A DNA stretch of 64,000 nt from Sulfitobacter sp. F26169L (GCF_026410285.1 NZ_JAPMLP010000001.1:62001-126000); one strand, 5' to 3'; shown: positions 44,343-53,963, numbered from the stretch's first letter. Notes: generated by a model from the sequence alone, not told the origin. Translations and numbers: made by a program.

Positions 44343-44390
44343 TTTGCAATTTGCAAAGAAACTTCTGAAAACTATTTGCAAATTTGCTAA
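44343..44390. promoter_or_regulatory. PccR-type operator cluster in the MFS-pccB divergent region
   Basis: Four related 8-mers occur: TTTGCAAT (44343), TTTGCAAA (44350-44357), TTTGCAAA (44375-44382) and TTTGCTAA (44383-44390). They lie 70-115 bp before the pccB ATG. The same palindrome is in front of pccR, which supports binding of that regulator. Confidence 0.75.
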
Positions 44391-44458
44391 ATCGACCTTT
44401 GTCTGATCTCTGCACTGGTCTACAAGGCGAGTAAGTATTCCGATGGGAGGAGCCTGCC

Positions 44459-45991
44459 ATGAAAGATATCCTGCAACAGCTTGACGAACGCCGCGCCGAT
44501 GCGCGCCTTGGCGGAGGGCAAAAGCGAATTGACGCGCAACATGCCCGCGGCAAGCTGACCGCACGCGAGCGGGTTGATCTGCTGCTTGATGAGGGATCGT
44601 TCGAAGAATTCGACATGTTCGTTACTCACCGCTGCACCGATTTCGGCATGGAAAAGCAAAAGCCCGCTGGTGACGGTGTGGTGACGGGTTGGGGCACTAT
44701 CAACGGCCGCCTCGTTTACGTCTTTTCGCAGGATTTCACGGTTCTGGGCGGGTCCGTTTCCGGCGCCCATGCCAACAAAATCTGCAAGATCATGGATATG
44801 GCAGTGCAGAACGGCGCGCCGGTCATCGGTATCAACGATTCCGGAGGTGCGCGTATTCAGGAAGGTGTGGACAGCCTTGCAGGCTACGCCGAGATTTTCC
44901 GCCGCAACACCGAGGCATCCGGCGTGATCCCGCAGATCAGCGTTATCATGGGGCCTTGCGCGGGCGGGGCTGTCTATTCTCCCGCCATGACCGACTTTAT
45001 CTTTATGGTTAAAGATACCTCTTATATGTTTGTGACCGGCCCTGACGTGGTCAAGACTGTGACCAACGAACAGGTCACCGCAGAAGAGCTGGGCGGGGCC
45101 AGCACACACACGCGTAAATCATCTGTTGCCGATGCTGCGTTTGAAAACGATGTAGAGGCATTGGCCGAAGTGCGCCGTCTGGTGGACTACCTGCCAGCAA
45201 ACAACCGCGAAAAGCCCCCCGTCCGCCCGTTCTTTGATACGCCGGACCGGGAGGAACCTTCGCTGGACACGCTCGTGCCTGCAAACGCCAACACGCCTTA
45301 CGATATGAAGGAACTGATCCAGAAAGTTGCGGATGAAGGTGACTTTTACGAAATTCAGGAAGATTTCGCCAAAAACATGATCATCGGCTTCATCCGGATT
45401 GAGGGCCGCACTGTTGGTATTGTTGCCAACCAGCCGATGGTGCTGGCCGGTGTTCTGGATATTGACAGTTCCCGCAAGGCGGCGCGGTTTGTGCGTTTCT
45501 GCGACGCATTCGAAATCCCGATCCTGACGTTTGTTGACGTTCCCGGCTTCCTTCCCGGCACATCGCAGGAATATGGCGGCGTAATTAAACACGGCGCGAA
45601 GCTGCTGTTTGCCTATGGCGAGGCGACCGTGCCGCTGGTAACTGTCATCACACGCAAAGCCTACGGCGGTGCATATGATGTTATGGCGTCCAAGCATCTG
45701 GGGGCCGATTTTAACTATGCCTGGCCCACCGCCGAAATTGCCGTGATGGGGGCCAAAGGGGCGACCGAGATCATTCACCGCGCCGACCTTGGCGATCCCG
45801 AGAAAATTGCAAAGCACGCGGCGGATTACGAAACCCGCTTTGCCAACCCGTTTGTTGCAGCGGAGCGCGGATTCATCGACGAAGTGATCCAGCCGAGCCT
45901 GACGCGTAAACGCGTGGCGCGTGCCTTCGCGAGCCTGCGCAACAAGAAGACGCAAAGGCCGTGGAAAAAGCACGACAACATTCCGCTCTAG
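44459..45991 (+). CDS. pccB: Propionyl-CoA carboxylase beta (carboxyltransferase) subunit
   Basis: PccB transfers carboxybiotin CO2 to propionyl-CoA, giving (S)-methylmalonyl-CoA, as part of the A6B6 complex with PccA. The 510-residue protein shows carboxyltransferase motifs: [20 protein letters not shown] (acyl-CoA oxyanion site, about residues 125-144), [19 protein letters not shown], and [15 protein letters not shown] (carboxybiotin site, about 361-375). GGGAGG lies about 8 nt before the ATG. It is followed by small genes on the same strand, and pccA is 2.2 kb downstream. Specificity for propionyl-CoA is supported by the neighbouring mutase and pccR. Confidence 0.97.
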   Translation: MKDILQQLDERRADARLGGGQKRIDAQHARGKLTARERVDLLLDEGSFEEFDMFVTHRCTDFGMEKQKPAGDGVVTGWGTINGRLVYVFSQDFTVLGGSVSGAHANKICKIMDMAVQNGAPVIGINDSGGARIQEGVDSLAGYAEIFRRNTEASGVIPQISVIMGPCAGGAVYSPAMTDFIFMVKDTSYMFVTGPDVVKTVTNEQVTAEELGGASTHTRKSSVADAAFENDVEALAEVRRLVDYLPANNREKPPVRPFFDTPDREEPSLDTLVPANANTPYDMKELIQKVADEGDFYEIQEDFAKNMIIGFIRIEGRTVGIVANQPMVLAGVLDIDSSRKAARFVRFCDAFEIPILTFVDVPGFLPGTSQEYGGVIKHGAKLLFAYGEATVPLVTVITRKAYGGAYDVMASKHLGADFNYAWPTAEIAVMGAKGATEIIHRADLGDPEKIAKHAADYETRFANPFVAAERGFIDEVIQPSLTRKRVARAFASLRNKKTQRPWKKHDNIPL

Positions 45992-46036
45992 AGGAACGGC
46001 CATGCTGGATGTGATCCTTTTGAGGTGTTTGGCGCA

Positions 46037-46057
46037 CCGGCATCTACACGATGCCGG
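46037..46057 (+). other. Stem-loop between pccB and the Rho_N-type gene
   Basis: CCGGCAT (46037-46043) pairs with ATGCCGG (46051-46057) around a 7-nt loop. There is no T-run, so it is more likely an mRNA processing or attenuation structure within the pcc gene run than a full terminator. Confidence 0.45.
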
Positions 46058-46101
46058 AACCGCTACCTTGTGCGCATCGTTGACCCCGAAAGGAGAATGC
46101 G

Positions 46102-46365
46102 ATGACCAAGGACCACGGCAATTCTATCAAGGACGACGAAACCTACGAGGCGCTGCGCGAGGACGGCGCGTCGAAGGAGAAGGCCGCGCGGATTGCAAAC
46201 GCACAGGCCAGCGACAGCCAGTCGCCTTCAGAAAAGGGTGGGGCCGCATCACCCTACGAAGACTGGACCAAGGACGCATTGTACGAAAGGGCGCAGGAGC
46301 TGGAAATCAGCGGGCGCTCGGATATGAACAAGGCGGAATTGATCAAAGCCTTGCGCAACAGCTGA
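46102..46365 (+). CDS. Small protein with C-terminal Rho-N/SAP-like motif
   Basis: The 87-residue hydrophilic protein has a charged N-terminal half (DDETYEALREDGASKEKAARI). A C-terminal helix-extended-helix follows: DWTKDALYERAQELEISGRS, then MNKAELIKALRNS. This is typical of Rho-termination-factor N-terminal/SAP nucleic-acid-binding folds. AAGGAG lies 6 nt before the ATG. It follows pccB on the same strand. The function is unknown; similar stand-alone proteins are common in bacteria. Confidence 0.88.
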   Translation: MTKDHGNSIKDDETYEALREDGASKEKAARIANAQASDSQSPSEKGGAASPYEDWTKDALYERAQELEISGRSDMNKAELIKALRNS

Positions 46366-46381
46366 CAGCGGGGGGCGCGGC

Positions 46382-46783
46382 ATGATCCGCCCCATCGTTA
46401 TGCGCTGGTGTTTCGCTGCGGCGGTCCTGTGCTTTCCAGTGCTGGCCGGTGCAGCAGAGGTGCCGTCGGGCCAAAAGATTGTTTTGCACGAGGTCCTGAT
46501 TGATGACCAAGACACGGTAACCTATCTGCGTTTCCGTTTTCTGGCGCCGCAGATAGCAGCGGGCGACGGGCAGGTAACCTACGACGTTGCAGGGCAGGAT
46601 ATGATGCACCTGTGCGAGAATCTCGCCCTGCCATACGTTGCCGAATACGCGCTGAACGGGGACAGGATTGTGATTTCATTCATGGACCGGATCACCGAAT
46701 TCGGCCAGCCCGATCCCGATGCAACCCAGTATTTTGAATCTTTTCGCCCTGAAAACGGGGTCTGCATATGGGACGATTTTTGA
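46382..46783 (+). CDS. Secreted protein of unknown function between pccB and pccA
   Basis: The 133-residue protein has a signal peptide (MRWCFAAAVLCFPVLAGAAE, cleavage about residue 25). A small mixed domain with two Cys follows (DMMHLCENLALPYVAEYAL and GVCIWDDF), which could form a disulfide. No catalytic motif is visible. Rhodobacterales often carry such a gene at this place in the pcc cluster, to my recollection. It begins 17 nt after the Rho_N-like gene. Confidence 0.82.
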   Translation: MIRPIVMRWCFAAAVLCFPVLAGAAEVPSGQKIVLHEVLIDDQDTVTYLRFRFLAPQIAAGDGQVTYDVAGQDMMHLCENLALPYVAEYALNGDRIVISFMDRITEFGQPDPDATQYFESFRPENGVCIWDDF

Positions 46784-46851
46784 TGCTTGCACAATATCTT
46801 GCGGCGCGACCCTCATGCGATCCTGCTATTGCGACTTTGGAGTCACAGAAT

Positions 46852-46872
46852 TTGTCCACAGATTTATCCACA
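46852..46872 (+). promoter_or_regulatory. Pair of DnaA boxes in the pcc gap
   Basis: TTGTCCACA (46852-46860) and a consensus TTATCCACA (46864-46872) lie 12 bp apart in the same orientation. A weaker inverted copy, GTTGGATAA, follows near 46890. They lie in the 213-bp gap before the small lipoprotein gene. DnaA binding is likely by sequence; the role is unknown. Confidence 0.6.
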
Positions 46873-46997
46873 TATCTACATGCTGCGCAGTTGGATAAGA
46901 TGGCCACGGGCCGCATGTCTGTGCGGCTTGCATCCAATGCGGGCTATAATGCCGGCTACACAGGCCGGACCCGTACAACAAGTGACAGGAGATACAG

Positions 46998-47144
46998 ATG
47001 TCGAAGAACATCAAGCTTTTGGGAATGCTCGGCCTTATGGTCGTCGTTGCCGCCTGTGCGCGCGAGCAGCAGGTCGAAGAATTTGTCGTGGTTGATCCAG
47101 AGCCGATCAGCCAAGAACCCGTCTTCACGGGCAAGTACAAATAA
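46998..47144 (+). CDS. Small lipoprotein
   Basis: A 48-residue protein with a signal ending in VVVAAC (lipobox, Cys about residue 19) and an acidic mature part (EEFVVVDPEPISQEPVF). AGGAG lies 6 nt before the ATG. It follows the DnaA-box gap and is followed by a perfect hairpin. The function is unknown; it is one of several small envelope genes between pccB and pccA. Confidence 0.82.
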   Translation: MSKNIKLLGMLGLMVVVAACAREQQVEEFVVVDPEPISQEPVFTGKYK

Positions 47145-47152
47145 CTTACTGA

Positions 47153-47178
47153 CAGGACGGGCGGCAGCGCCCGTCCTG
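47153..47178 (+). terminator. Perfect hairpin after the small lipoprotein gene
   Basis: CAGGACGGGCG (47153-47163) pairs with CGCCCGTCCTG (47168-47178) around GCAG. It lacks a T-run, so it may only stabilise or partly terminate the message. Confidence 0.6.
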
Positions 47179-47207
47179 ACCGCACCTCCCATCGCGGAGG
47201 GCGTGGC

Positions 47208-47570
47208 ATGGCACTAGCATACATGCTGAAGCACCGCGGCTTTCCCGGCCGTCTGGCGGGAACGGATTTCCAGTTCACATTGCGCCGTGCAAACCCGAAA
47301 GGGGCAACCGAAATCACCCGCCGCGAGCGGCGCCCCGACCGGCGCGCACCAGACCGGCGGGCTGATGAAGCATTTTTTAAAGCGTTGTGGGAAAATTTCG
47401 GCGATCAGCCGTTCGAGCGGGGCAATCTGGATGCGGGGCGCCTGTCTTGGCTATTCGGACGCGAAGTCATTCCCGCGACCGATCCCTTTGATCCTGCGCA
47501 TTACGAAGCAATGCTGGTGATTGATGTAAACGCTGCGCGCCAGTCATTTCCCCACATCATAGAGGCGTGA
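47208..47570 (+). CDS. Conserved-looking protein of unknown function in the pcc run
   Basis: The 120-residue cytosolic protein has a basic region (ITRRERRPDRRAPDRRADE) in the middle and an acidic, aromatic C-terminal part (FLW-type LSWLFGREVIPATDPFDPAHY). There is no signal, membrane helix or catalytic motif. It is on the same strand as pccB and pccA. I do not recognise a characterised family; my recollection is that similar genes occur here in other Rhodobacterales. Confidence 0.75.
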   Translation: MALAYMLKHRGFPGRLAGTDFQFTLRRANPKGATEITRRERRPDRRAPDRRADEAFFKALWENFGDQPFERGNLDAGRLSWLFGREVIPATDPFDPAHYEAMLVIDVNAARQSFPHIIEA

Positions 47571-47868
47571 CCGGCATGATTTCGCCCACCCATCCTGTAT
47601 TCAAGCAGACCTTGGCCGAGAACCTTCTCCCCTTAAATGGGGACTATCGCGCGCAGCGTTTCGCACGCAGAGTCGTTCACGCGGTGCAATCGGGGTTTGC
47701 CCCCGAACGCAGCGCACTTCAGAACCACATCCCTCCCTTTGGCGGGCAGCAGGCGCACACAAAAGCTATGCTGCCCGTCCTTTTCAGATTGTATCCGGAA
47801 GGTGGGCTGGAGCGTTTCTGTTGTTCCGGCGTTTCTGCCAGAGGAAATTTAAGAAAAGGAAAAATGTC
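47571..47868. other. 300-bp gap without a supported gene
   Basis: Only an open frame that runs through the following lipoprotein in another phase is present. The gap probably holds the promoter of the glycine-zipper lipoprotein and pccA; nothing more definite was seen. Confidence 0.5.
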
Positions 47869-48075
47869 ATGGGGCTTCGTAAAGTTACACTTGCATTTGC
47901 GGCACTTGCGCTCGTTACTGCTTGTGGCAAAAACATCGGCGAACAGGCGCTTGGCGGCGCAGCTATCGGCGCAGGCGCCGCAGCAGTCACAGGTGGCAAG
48001 CTCGCCAAAGGTGCGGCTATCGGGGCAGGGGCAAACGTTCTCGCCTGCCAAGCGAATATGGTGCGCTGTAACTGA
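47869..48075 (+). CDS. Small glycine-zipper-type lipoprotein
   Basis: The 68-residue protein has a signal ending in the lipobox LVTAC (Cys about residue 19). A Gly/Ala-rich repeat region follows (GGAAIGAGAAAVTGGKLAKG, then AAIGAGANVL), as in small outer-membrane Gly-zipper lipoproteins. Two more Cys lie near the C-terminus (ACQANMVRC). AAGGA precedes the ATG. It is 104 nt before pccA and may share its transcript. Confidence 0.82.
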   Translation: MGLRKVTLAFAALALVTACGKNIGEQALGGAAIGAGAAAVTGGKLAKGAAIGAGANVLACQANMVRCN

Positions 48076-48179
48076 TTCAGGCACTGCAACACTCTACAAT
48101 GCAAAGACCGTGCAGGCCCTGTGCCTGCGCGGTCTTGTGCGTTTCAACAACCTCTTTTTCAGTCATAAGGGCCCTGCAT

Positions 48180-50225
48180 ATGTTTAACAAAATACTGATC
48201 GCCAACCGGGGCGAGATTGCCTGCCGTGTTATCAAGACAGCGCGCAAAATGGGTATCCAGACTGTTGCGATCTATTCTGACGCCGACAAACAGGCGCTGC
48301 ACGTCCAGATGGCGGACGAGGCGATCCACATCGGCCCGCCCCCTGCCAACCAGTCCTATATCGTCATCGACAAAGTGATGGAGGCGGTCAAAACCTCTGG
48401 CGCGCAGGCGGTTCATCCGGGGTATGGGTTTCTGTCCGAAAACTCCAAATTCGCCGAGGCGCTGAGCGCGGCCGGTGTGGCGTTTGTCGGCCCTCCGGTG
48501 GGGGCTATCGAAAAGATGGGGGATAAAATCACCTCCAAGAAGATCGCCAAGGAAGCAGGTGTAAACACCGTCCCTGGATATATGGGACTGATTGCGGATG
48601 CGGATGAGGCTGTAAAAATCTCTAACGAGGTCGGCTATCCGGTGATGCTCAAGGCGTCTGCCGGCGGCGGGGGCAAGGGGATGCGCATCGCGTGGAATGA
48701 TGAAGAAGCGCGCGAGGGGTTCCAGTCGTCCAAAAACGAAGCGGCAAATTCCTTTGGCGATGATCGCATCTTTATTGAGAAATTTGTGACACAGCCACGC
48801 CACATCGAAATTCAGGTGCTTTGCGATGCCCACGGCAACGGGATTTACCTGAACGAGCGTGAGTGTTCGATCCAGCGCCGCAACCAGAAAGTGGTCGAGG
48901 AAGCGCCCAGCCCGTTTCTGGATGAAGCAACCCGCAAGGCGATGGGCGAGCAGTCTGTCGCGCTGGCGCAGGCGGTGGGCTATACCAGTGCCGGAACGGT
49001 TGAGTTCATTGTTGATGGCGACAAGAATTTTTACTTTCTCGAGATGAACACGCGTTTGCAGGTGGAACATCCTGTCACCGAACTGATCACCGGGGTGGAT
49101 CTGGTGGAGCAGATGATCCGCGTTGCCAATGGCGAAGAATTGACGATCAAACAGGAAGACGTGCAGATCAACGGTTGGGCAATTGAAAACCGCCTTTATG
49201 CCGAAGACCCCTATCGCGGGTTCCTCCCTTCTATCGGGCGGCTGACACGTTATCGCCCGCCGGAAGAGATTGCGGCAGGTCCGTTGCTGGACAACGATAA
49301 GTGGCAGGGGGACGCGCCCGCTGGTGACACCGCAGTGCGTAATGATACAGGCGTCTATGAGGGCGGCGAAATCTCCATGTATTACGACCCGATGATAGCA
49401 AAGCTTTGTACATGGGCACCCACCCGCGCAGAAGCGATCGAGCGGATGCGTGTGGCGCTGGACAGCTTCGAAGTAGAAGGCATCGGCCACAATCTGCCGT
49501 TCCTGAGCGCGGTAATGGATCACCCGAAATTCGTCGCCGGAGAGATGACAACAGCCTTCATCGAAGAGGAATATCCAGACGGGTTCGAAGGCGTTGAACT
49601 GGGCGAAGGCGAATTGCGCCGTATCGCTGCCGCAACTGCCGCGATGCATCGCGTTGCAGAAATCCGCCGCGCGCGCGTGTCGGGCCGTATGGATAACCAC
49701 GAACGCAAAGTCGGCAGCGCATGGAATGTCACCCTGCAAGGCAACAGCTTTGATGTGACAATCGACGCGGATCAGGCTGGTGCCACAGTGACATTCGATG
49801 ATGGTAAGGTCATGCGCGTTTCCGGCGACTGGACGCCGGGTGATCATCTTGCCCAGATGAATGTTGCCGATGCACCGTTGATCCTGAAGGTGGGTAAAAT
49901 TTCGGGCGGGTTCCGTATCCGGACACGCGGTGCCGATATGAAAGTGCATGTGCGCACGCCCCTACAGGCGGAAATGGCCCGTAAGATGCCTGTGAAAACG
50001 CCGCCGGATACTTCGAAACTGCTGCTCTGCCCGATGCCCGGTCTGATTGTAAAGCTGGACGTTGCCGTCGGCGACGAAGTGCAGGAAGGGCAGGCCCTGT
50101 GCACCATTGAGGCGATGAAGATGGAGAACATCCTGCGTGCCGAAAAGAAGGGCATCGTGAGCAAGATCAACGCGGACGCAGGCGACAGCCTCGCCGTGGA
50201 TGATGTGATCATGGAGTTCGAGTGA
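48180..50225 (+). CDS. pccA: Propionyl-CoA carboxylase alpha (biotin carboxylase) subunit
   Basis: PccA carboxylates its own biotin with ATP and bicarbonate, then hands CO2 to PccB. The 681-residue protein begins FNKILIANRGEIACRV. It shows the ATP-grasp loop KASAGGGGKGMRIAW (about residue 160), the catalytic region FYFLEMNTRLQVEHPVTE (about 282-300), a BT-type linker, and a C-terminal biotinyl domain with EAMKMENIL (Lys about residue 648). I set the start at 48180 where the family sequence begins. A hairpin follows, then the convergent DUF4174 gene. Confidence 0.96.
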   Translation: MFNKILIANRGEIACRVIKTARKMGIQTVAIYSDADKQALHVQMADEAIHIGPPPANQSYIVIDKVMEAVKTSGAQAVHPGYGFLSENSKFAEALSAAGVAFVGPPVGAIEKMGDKITSKKIAKEAGVNTVPGYMGLIADADEAVKISNEVGYPVMLKASAGGGGKGMRIAWNDEEAREGFQSSKNEAANSFGDDRIFIEKFVTQPRHIEIQVLCDAHGNGIYLNERECSIQRRNQKVVEEAPSPFLDEATRKAMGEQSVALAQAVGYTSAGTVEFIVDGDKNFYFLEMNTRLQVEHPVTELITGVDLVEQMIRVANGEELTIKQEDVQINGWAIENRLYAEDPYRGFLPSIGRLTRYRPPEEIAAGPLLDNDKWQGDAPAGDTAVRNDTGVYEGGEISMYYDPMIAKLCTWAPTRAEAIERMRVALDSFEVEGIGHNLPFLSAVMDHPKFVAGEMTTAFIEEEYPDGFEGVELGEGELRRIAAATAAMHRVAEIRRARVSGRMDNHERKVGSAWNVTLQGNSFDVTIDADQAGATVTFDDGKVMRVSGDWTPGDHLAQMNVADAPLILKVGKISGGFRIRTRGADMKVHVRTPLQAEMARKMPVKTPPDTSKLLLCPMPGLIVKLDVAVGDEVQEGQALCTIEAMKMENILRAEKKGIVSKINADAGDSLAVDDVIMEFE

Positions 50226-50248
50226 GCTTCACACCCGACATAACGATT

Positions 50249-50272
50249 GCCGCGGGCGATTGCGCCCGTGGC
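50249..50272. terminator. Hairpin between convergent pccA and DUF4174 genes
   Basis: GCCGCGGGCG pairs with CGCCCGTGGC (one G-T pair) around ATTG. It lies in the 49-bp spacer and could serve both directions. There is no long T-run. Confidence 0.5.
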
Positions 50273-50274
50273 TG

Positions 50275-50727
50275 TTACCCCTCGGCGGCTTCCTTGGCCT
50301 CGCGGATTTCGCGTTTGCGGATCGGCATTTTGTCGATACTGCGGGTGATTTCGCGCACGCTCCACGGGAATGGCTTGCGTTGGGTGACGTTGCCGTCTTT
50401 ACCCACCAATGTCAGCATAAAGCCGCGCGGCCGCATTTGCAGCCGTATGGCACTGCGCGCATCCGGATCGGTATCGACAATCACGACAACGTCCCGTTCG
50501 GTCAGATCATCCGCACGCCGCACCAGAAATTCCATCTGCGAGACAAAGGCGGGATCTTCTGTACTGTCTGCAAACACAATGACGGGGCGCTTTTTCCACT
50601 TAAATTCAGCTAAATCAGTTGTACGTGCGTCGTACACCACCAATGGCAGGTCCGGCGAGAACAATGTCTGTGCCTGCGCAGTGCTGGCAAAAACTGCAAT
50701 GATAACAGCACCTAGCAACGGTTTCAT
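50275..50727 (-). CDS. DUF4174-family periplasmic protein
   Basis: The 150-residue protein has a signal peptide (LLGAVIIAVFASTAQAQ, cleavage about residue 19). A thioredoxin-fold-like domain without CxxC follows (RPVIVFADSTEDPAFVSQM, DVVVIVDTDP, FMLTLVGKDGNVTQR). It matches DUF4174 as I recall it. The function is unknown. It is a minus-strand single gene inside the plus-strand pcc/mutase region. Confidence 0.85.
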   Translation of the reverse strand: MKPLLGAVIIAVFASTAQAQTLFSPDLPLVVYDARTTDLAEFKWKKRPVIVFADSTEDPAFVSQMEFLVRRADDLTERDVVVIVDTDPDARSAIRLQMRPRGFMLTLVGKDGNVTQRKPFPWSVREITRSIDKMPIRKREIREAKEAAEG

Positions 50728-50895
50728 AAGTTCTCCCTCTTTACCCTATATAAGCGTTGTTTCGGCAATTGCGAAGGCACATACGGTCATTTTTACCATT
50801 AAGCCCGCTGCAAGGGAATCTATCGCATGAATTGTGCAGTTTCCCTTCCACGGCTGCCGCGTGTGGCCCATTGGCGCAAAGGCATTGTCAGGTTT

Positions 50896-51864
50896 ATGGA
50901 TATCATTCTTCACGTCGGGGCGCATCGCACCGGATCGACCAGTTTTCAACACTATCTGCGCGGCAATAGGGCGGTGCTGATGGCCGATGGTACCGCACTG
51001 TGGGAACCGTATATGCTGCGTAAAGGGCTGTTCACCGGCCTGTTCGCCAAGCCAAGAATGATGAACGGGCGCAACTTACAACGCCGCGCGATGGGGCGTA
51101 TTCGTATGCAGGCGGCGCAAGCTATGCGCGCCGGTGCAGCCCGTCTGCTGGTGAGTGAGGAAAACATGATCGGCGCGCCGCGCGCCTGTCTGCGGTCCGC
51201 CACACTTTATCCTGCGATCGGCGAGCGTATGGCGCGGCTTGATGCTGCATTCGAGGGGCGGATCAACCGTGTAGTGATGAGTATTCGCGCGCAGGATTTG
51301 TGGTGGTCATCAGTTGCGGCCTATGGCGTGGGTCGTGGACATACAGTGCCCGACGCCGGGCGCATCGCCGGGATCGCGGATTCGGCGCGTACCTGGCGCA
51401 ATGTAATTACCGATATGGCCTGCGCGCTGCCGCAGGTCAAAATTAAAGTTCTGCCGTTTGAACAATTTGCAGGGCAATCTGATAAGATCCTCGCAGCGGC
51501 AACAAACAGCGCGGCACCGCGAAACCATGCGCAAAGCTGGCTCAACAGATCACCGGACGCGGCGATGTTGCGCAAAAAGATGGCCGAAAACGGCGTGCCT
51601 GCCAGCGCACTGCCTGCGCATCTTGTGCAGGGCGAGGGGCGCTGGAACCCGTTTTCGCAAACGCAGGCAGCAGCCCTGCGTGAGGCTTACGCCGATGATA
51701 TGATGTGGCTCACCGCTGGTGCGGATGGGCTTGCAACACTGACCGAGGATCATTCCCGCGAAAGAGCAGGCTTTAGCCTGCCGGCGGGGGTACTGACAAA
51801 AGGACAAACCCATGACCAACAAACCGACCCCCGCTTCCAAGGACGACTGGCGCAAACTGGCTGA
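50896..51864 (+). CDS. Sulfotransferase-like P-loop protein
   Basis: The 322-residue protein begins [21 protein letters not shown], which has the 5'-phosphosulfate-binding P-loop form (HRTGSTSFQ). SEENMIG and [19 protein letters not shown] match the second (3'-PB-like) region of PAPS sulfotransferases. The substrate is unknown; similar Rhodobacterales proteins are thought to modify surface glycans. The frame extends 23 codons upstream, but the family sequence starts at the chosen ATG. It overlaps the mutase gene by 53 nt, an unusually long overlap for this compact region. Confidence 0.75.
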   Translation: MDIILHVGAHRTGSTSFQHYLRGNRAVLMADGTALWEPYMLRKGLFTGLFAKPRMMNGRNLQRRAMGRIRMQAAQAMRAGAARLLVSEENMIGAPRACLRSATLYPAIGERMARLDAAFEGRINRVVMSIRAQDLWWSSVAAYGVGRGHTVPDAGRIAGIADSARTWRNVITDMACALPQVKIKVLPFEQFAGQSDKILAAATNSAAPRNHAQSWLNRSPDAAMLRKKMAENGVPASALPAHLVQGEGRWNPFSQTQAAALREAYADDMMWLTAGADGLATLTEDHSRERAGFSLPAGVLTKGQTHDQQTDPRFQGRLAQTG

Positions 51865-53956
51865 AGGAGAACTGCGCGGCCGCTCTCTGGATGATCTGAC
51901 GTGGAAGACACTGGAAGGCATTGATGTCTCTCCGTTGTATACCGCCGAGGATCTGGAAGATGTGAATCATCTGGGTGGCATTCCCGGGCAGGCGCCATAC
52001 ACGCGCGGCGTGAAGGCCACGATGTATGCAGGGCGTCCGTGGACCATCCGCCAATATGCAGGCTTTTCCACAGCCGAAGAGTCGAATGCGTTTTACCGTC
52101 GCGCTCTGGCGGCGGGACAACAGGGTGTGTCGGTCGCCTTCGATCTGGCCACCCACCGCGGCTATGACAGCGACCATCCGCGTGTCGAAGGGGATGTAGG
52201 CAAGGCTGGCGTGGCGATCGACAGCGTCGAGGATATGAAAATTCTGTTTGACGGCATCCCGCTGGACAAGGTCAGCGTGTCGATGACAATGAATGGCGCG
52301 GTGATCCCGATCCTTGCGAACTTTATCGTCGCAGGAGAAGAGCAGGGCCATTCCCGCGCGGTTCTGTCGGGTACGATCCAGAACGACATTCTCAAAGAAT
52401 TTATGGTGCGCAACACCTATATCTACCCACCTGAACCATCGATGAAAATTATTGCGGATATCATCGAATACACCGCCAACGAGATGCCGAAGTTCAACTC
52501 GATCTCGATTTCCGGCTATCACATGCAGGAGGCTGGCGCGAATCTGGTGCAGGAATTGGCGTTCACCCTTGCGGACGGGCGCGAGTATGTGCGCACGGCA
52601 ATTGCTGCGGGTATGGATGTGGACAAATTTGCCCCGCGTCTGAGCTTTTTCTTCTGCATCGGCATGAACTTTTTCATGGAGGCCGCGAAGCTGCGCGCTG
52701 CGCGTCTGTTGTGGAGCCGGATCATGGAGGAGTTCGAGCCGAAGAACCCCAAGTCATCCATGCTGCGCACCCATTGCCAGACATCCGGCGTCAGTCTGCA
52801 AGAGCAGGACCCCTACAACAACGTCATCCGCACCGCATACGAGGCAATGAGTGCCGTTTTGGGCGGCACCCAGTCCCTGCACACCAACGCGCTGGACGAG
52901 GCGATTGCCCTTCCGACAGAAAATTCCAGCCGTATTGCGCGCAACACCCAGTTGATCCTGCAAGAAGAAACCGGTGTTACAAATGTGGTCGATCCGCTGG
53001 CGGGGTCTTACTATGTCGAAAAGTTGACCCATGATCTGGCAGAGGCGGCATGGGAGTTGATCGAAGAGGTCGAGGAAATGGGTGGCATGACGAAGGCCGT
53101 TGCATCCGGCATGCCAAAGCTGCGCATTGAAGAGGCCGCAGCCCAGCGGCAGGCGGGGCAGGACCGTGGCACCGATGTAATTGTAGGTGTGAACAAATAC
53201 CGCCGCGACAAGGAAGACGCGATCGATATTCTGGATGTCGACAATGTGGCCGTTCGCGACAGCCAGATCGGGCGGTTGAAAAAAATCCGCAGCAGCCGTG
53301 ATGAAGACGCCTGCACAGCAGCGCTTGCAGAAATGCGCCGCCGTGCAAAAGAAGGTGGAAATCTGTTGGAAGCGGCGGTCGAGGCCGCGCGCGCCCGTGC
53401 CACAGTGGGAGAAATCAGCATGGCCATGGAAGATGAATTCGGACGCCACCGCGCCGAGGTGAAAACACTGGCTGGCGTGTATGGCGCCGCCTATGAGGGC
53501 GACGCAGGTTTTGCCGCCATTCAAAAATCGGTTGAGGAGTTCGCCGAGGCCGAGGGCCGCCGCCCGCGGATGCTGGTCGTCAAGATGGGGCAGGACGGAC
53601 ATGACCGCGGTGCAAAAGTGATTGCCACCGCCTTTGCCGACATCGGGTTTGACGTGGATGTTGGCCCCCTGTTCCAGACCCCGGCCGAAGCAGCGCAAGA
53701 CGCCGTGGACAATGACGTGCACGTCATCGGCATCAGCTCGCAAGCGGCGGGGCACAAGACGCTGGCACCGCAGCTTGTCAAAGCCCTCAAGGATGCAGGA
53801 GCGGAGGATATTCTGGTTATCTGTGGCGGTGTTATTCCGCAGCAGGATTACCAGTATCTTTATGACGCGGGGGTTAAGGCTATCTTTGGGCCGGGTACAA
53901 ATATTCCCGCCGCAGCGCAGGACATTCTCAAGCTTATTCGTAAAGCGCGGAGCTAA
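51812..53956 (+). CDS. scpA: Methylmalonyl-CoA mutase (fused large subunit)
   Basis: This adenosylcobalamin enzyme converts (R)-methylmalonyl-CoA to succinyl-CoA, finishing propionyl-CoA assimilation. The 714-residue protein carries the TIM-barrel domain ([20 protein letters not shown] at about residue 65; [16 protein letters not shown] stretch near 206) and a C-terminal B12-binding domain. That domain has the base-off DxHxxG motif in [20 protein letters not shown] (about 592-611) and [24 protein letters not shown] precedes the ATG. It lies downstream of pccA; no epimerase or MeaB chaperone gene is in the window. Confidence 0.96.
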   Translation: MTNKPTPASKDDWRKLAEGELRGRSLDDLTWKTLEGIDVSPLYTAEDLEDVNHLGGIPGQAPYTRGVKATMYAGRPWTIRQYAGFSTAEESNAFYRRALAAGQQGVSVAFDLATHRGYDSDHPRVEGDVGKAGVAIDSVEDMKILFDGIPLDKVSVSMTMNGAVIPILANFIVAGEEQGHSRAVLSGTIQNDILKEFMVRNTYIYPPEPSMKIIADIIEYTANEMPKFNSISISGYHMQEAGANLVQELAFTLADGREYVRTAIAAGMDVDKFAPRLSFFFCIGMNFFMEAAKLRAARLLWSRIMEEFEPKNPKSSMLRTHCQTSGVSLQEQDPYNNVIRTAYEAMSAVLGGTQSLHTNALDEAIALPTENSSRIARNTQLILQEETGVTNVVDPLAGSYYVEKLTHDLAEAAWELIEEVEEMGGMTKAVASGMPKLRIEEAAAQRQAGQDRGTDVIVGVNKYRRDKEDAIDILDVDNVAVRDSQIGRLKKIRSSRDEDACTAALAEMRRRAKEGGNLLEAAVEAARARATVGEISMAMEDEFGRHRAEVKTLAGVYGAAYEGDAGFAAIQKSVEEFAEAEGRRPRMLVVKMGQDGHDRGAKVIATAFADIGFDVDVGPLFQTPAEAAQDAVDNDVHVIGISSQAAGHKTLAPQLVKALKDAGAEDILVICGGVIPQQDYQYLYDAGVKAIFGPGTNIPAAAQDILKLIRKARS

Positions 53957-53963
53957 GCAAATA

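Noticed and set aside
46852..46872. Chromosomal origin of replication
   Set aside because: Only two good DnaA boxes, no AT-rich unwinding element with more boxes, and no origin-associated genes nearby.
47567..48187. 206-codon frame between the 120-residue gene and pccA
   Set aside because: It reads through the clear lipoprotein gene at 47869-48075 in another phase and into pccA; its composition is atypical. Its first 90 codons cannot be fully excluded.
48159..49949. 596-codon minus-strand frame opposite pccA
   Set aside because: His/Arg/Phe-rich antisense shadow of a high-GC gene. The same applies to the long frames opposite mgtE (23057-23983) and the mutase (52754-53755).
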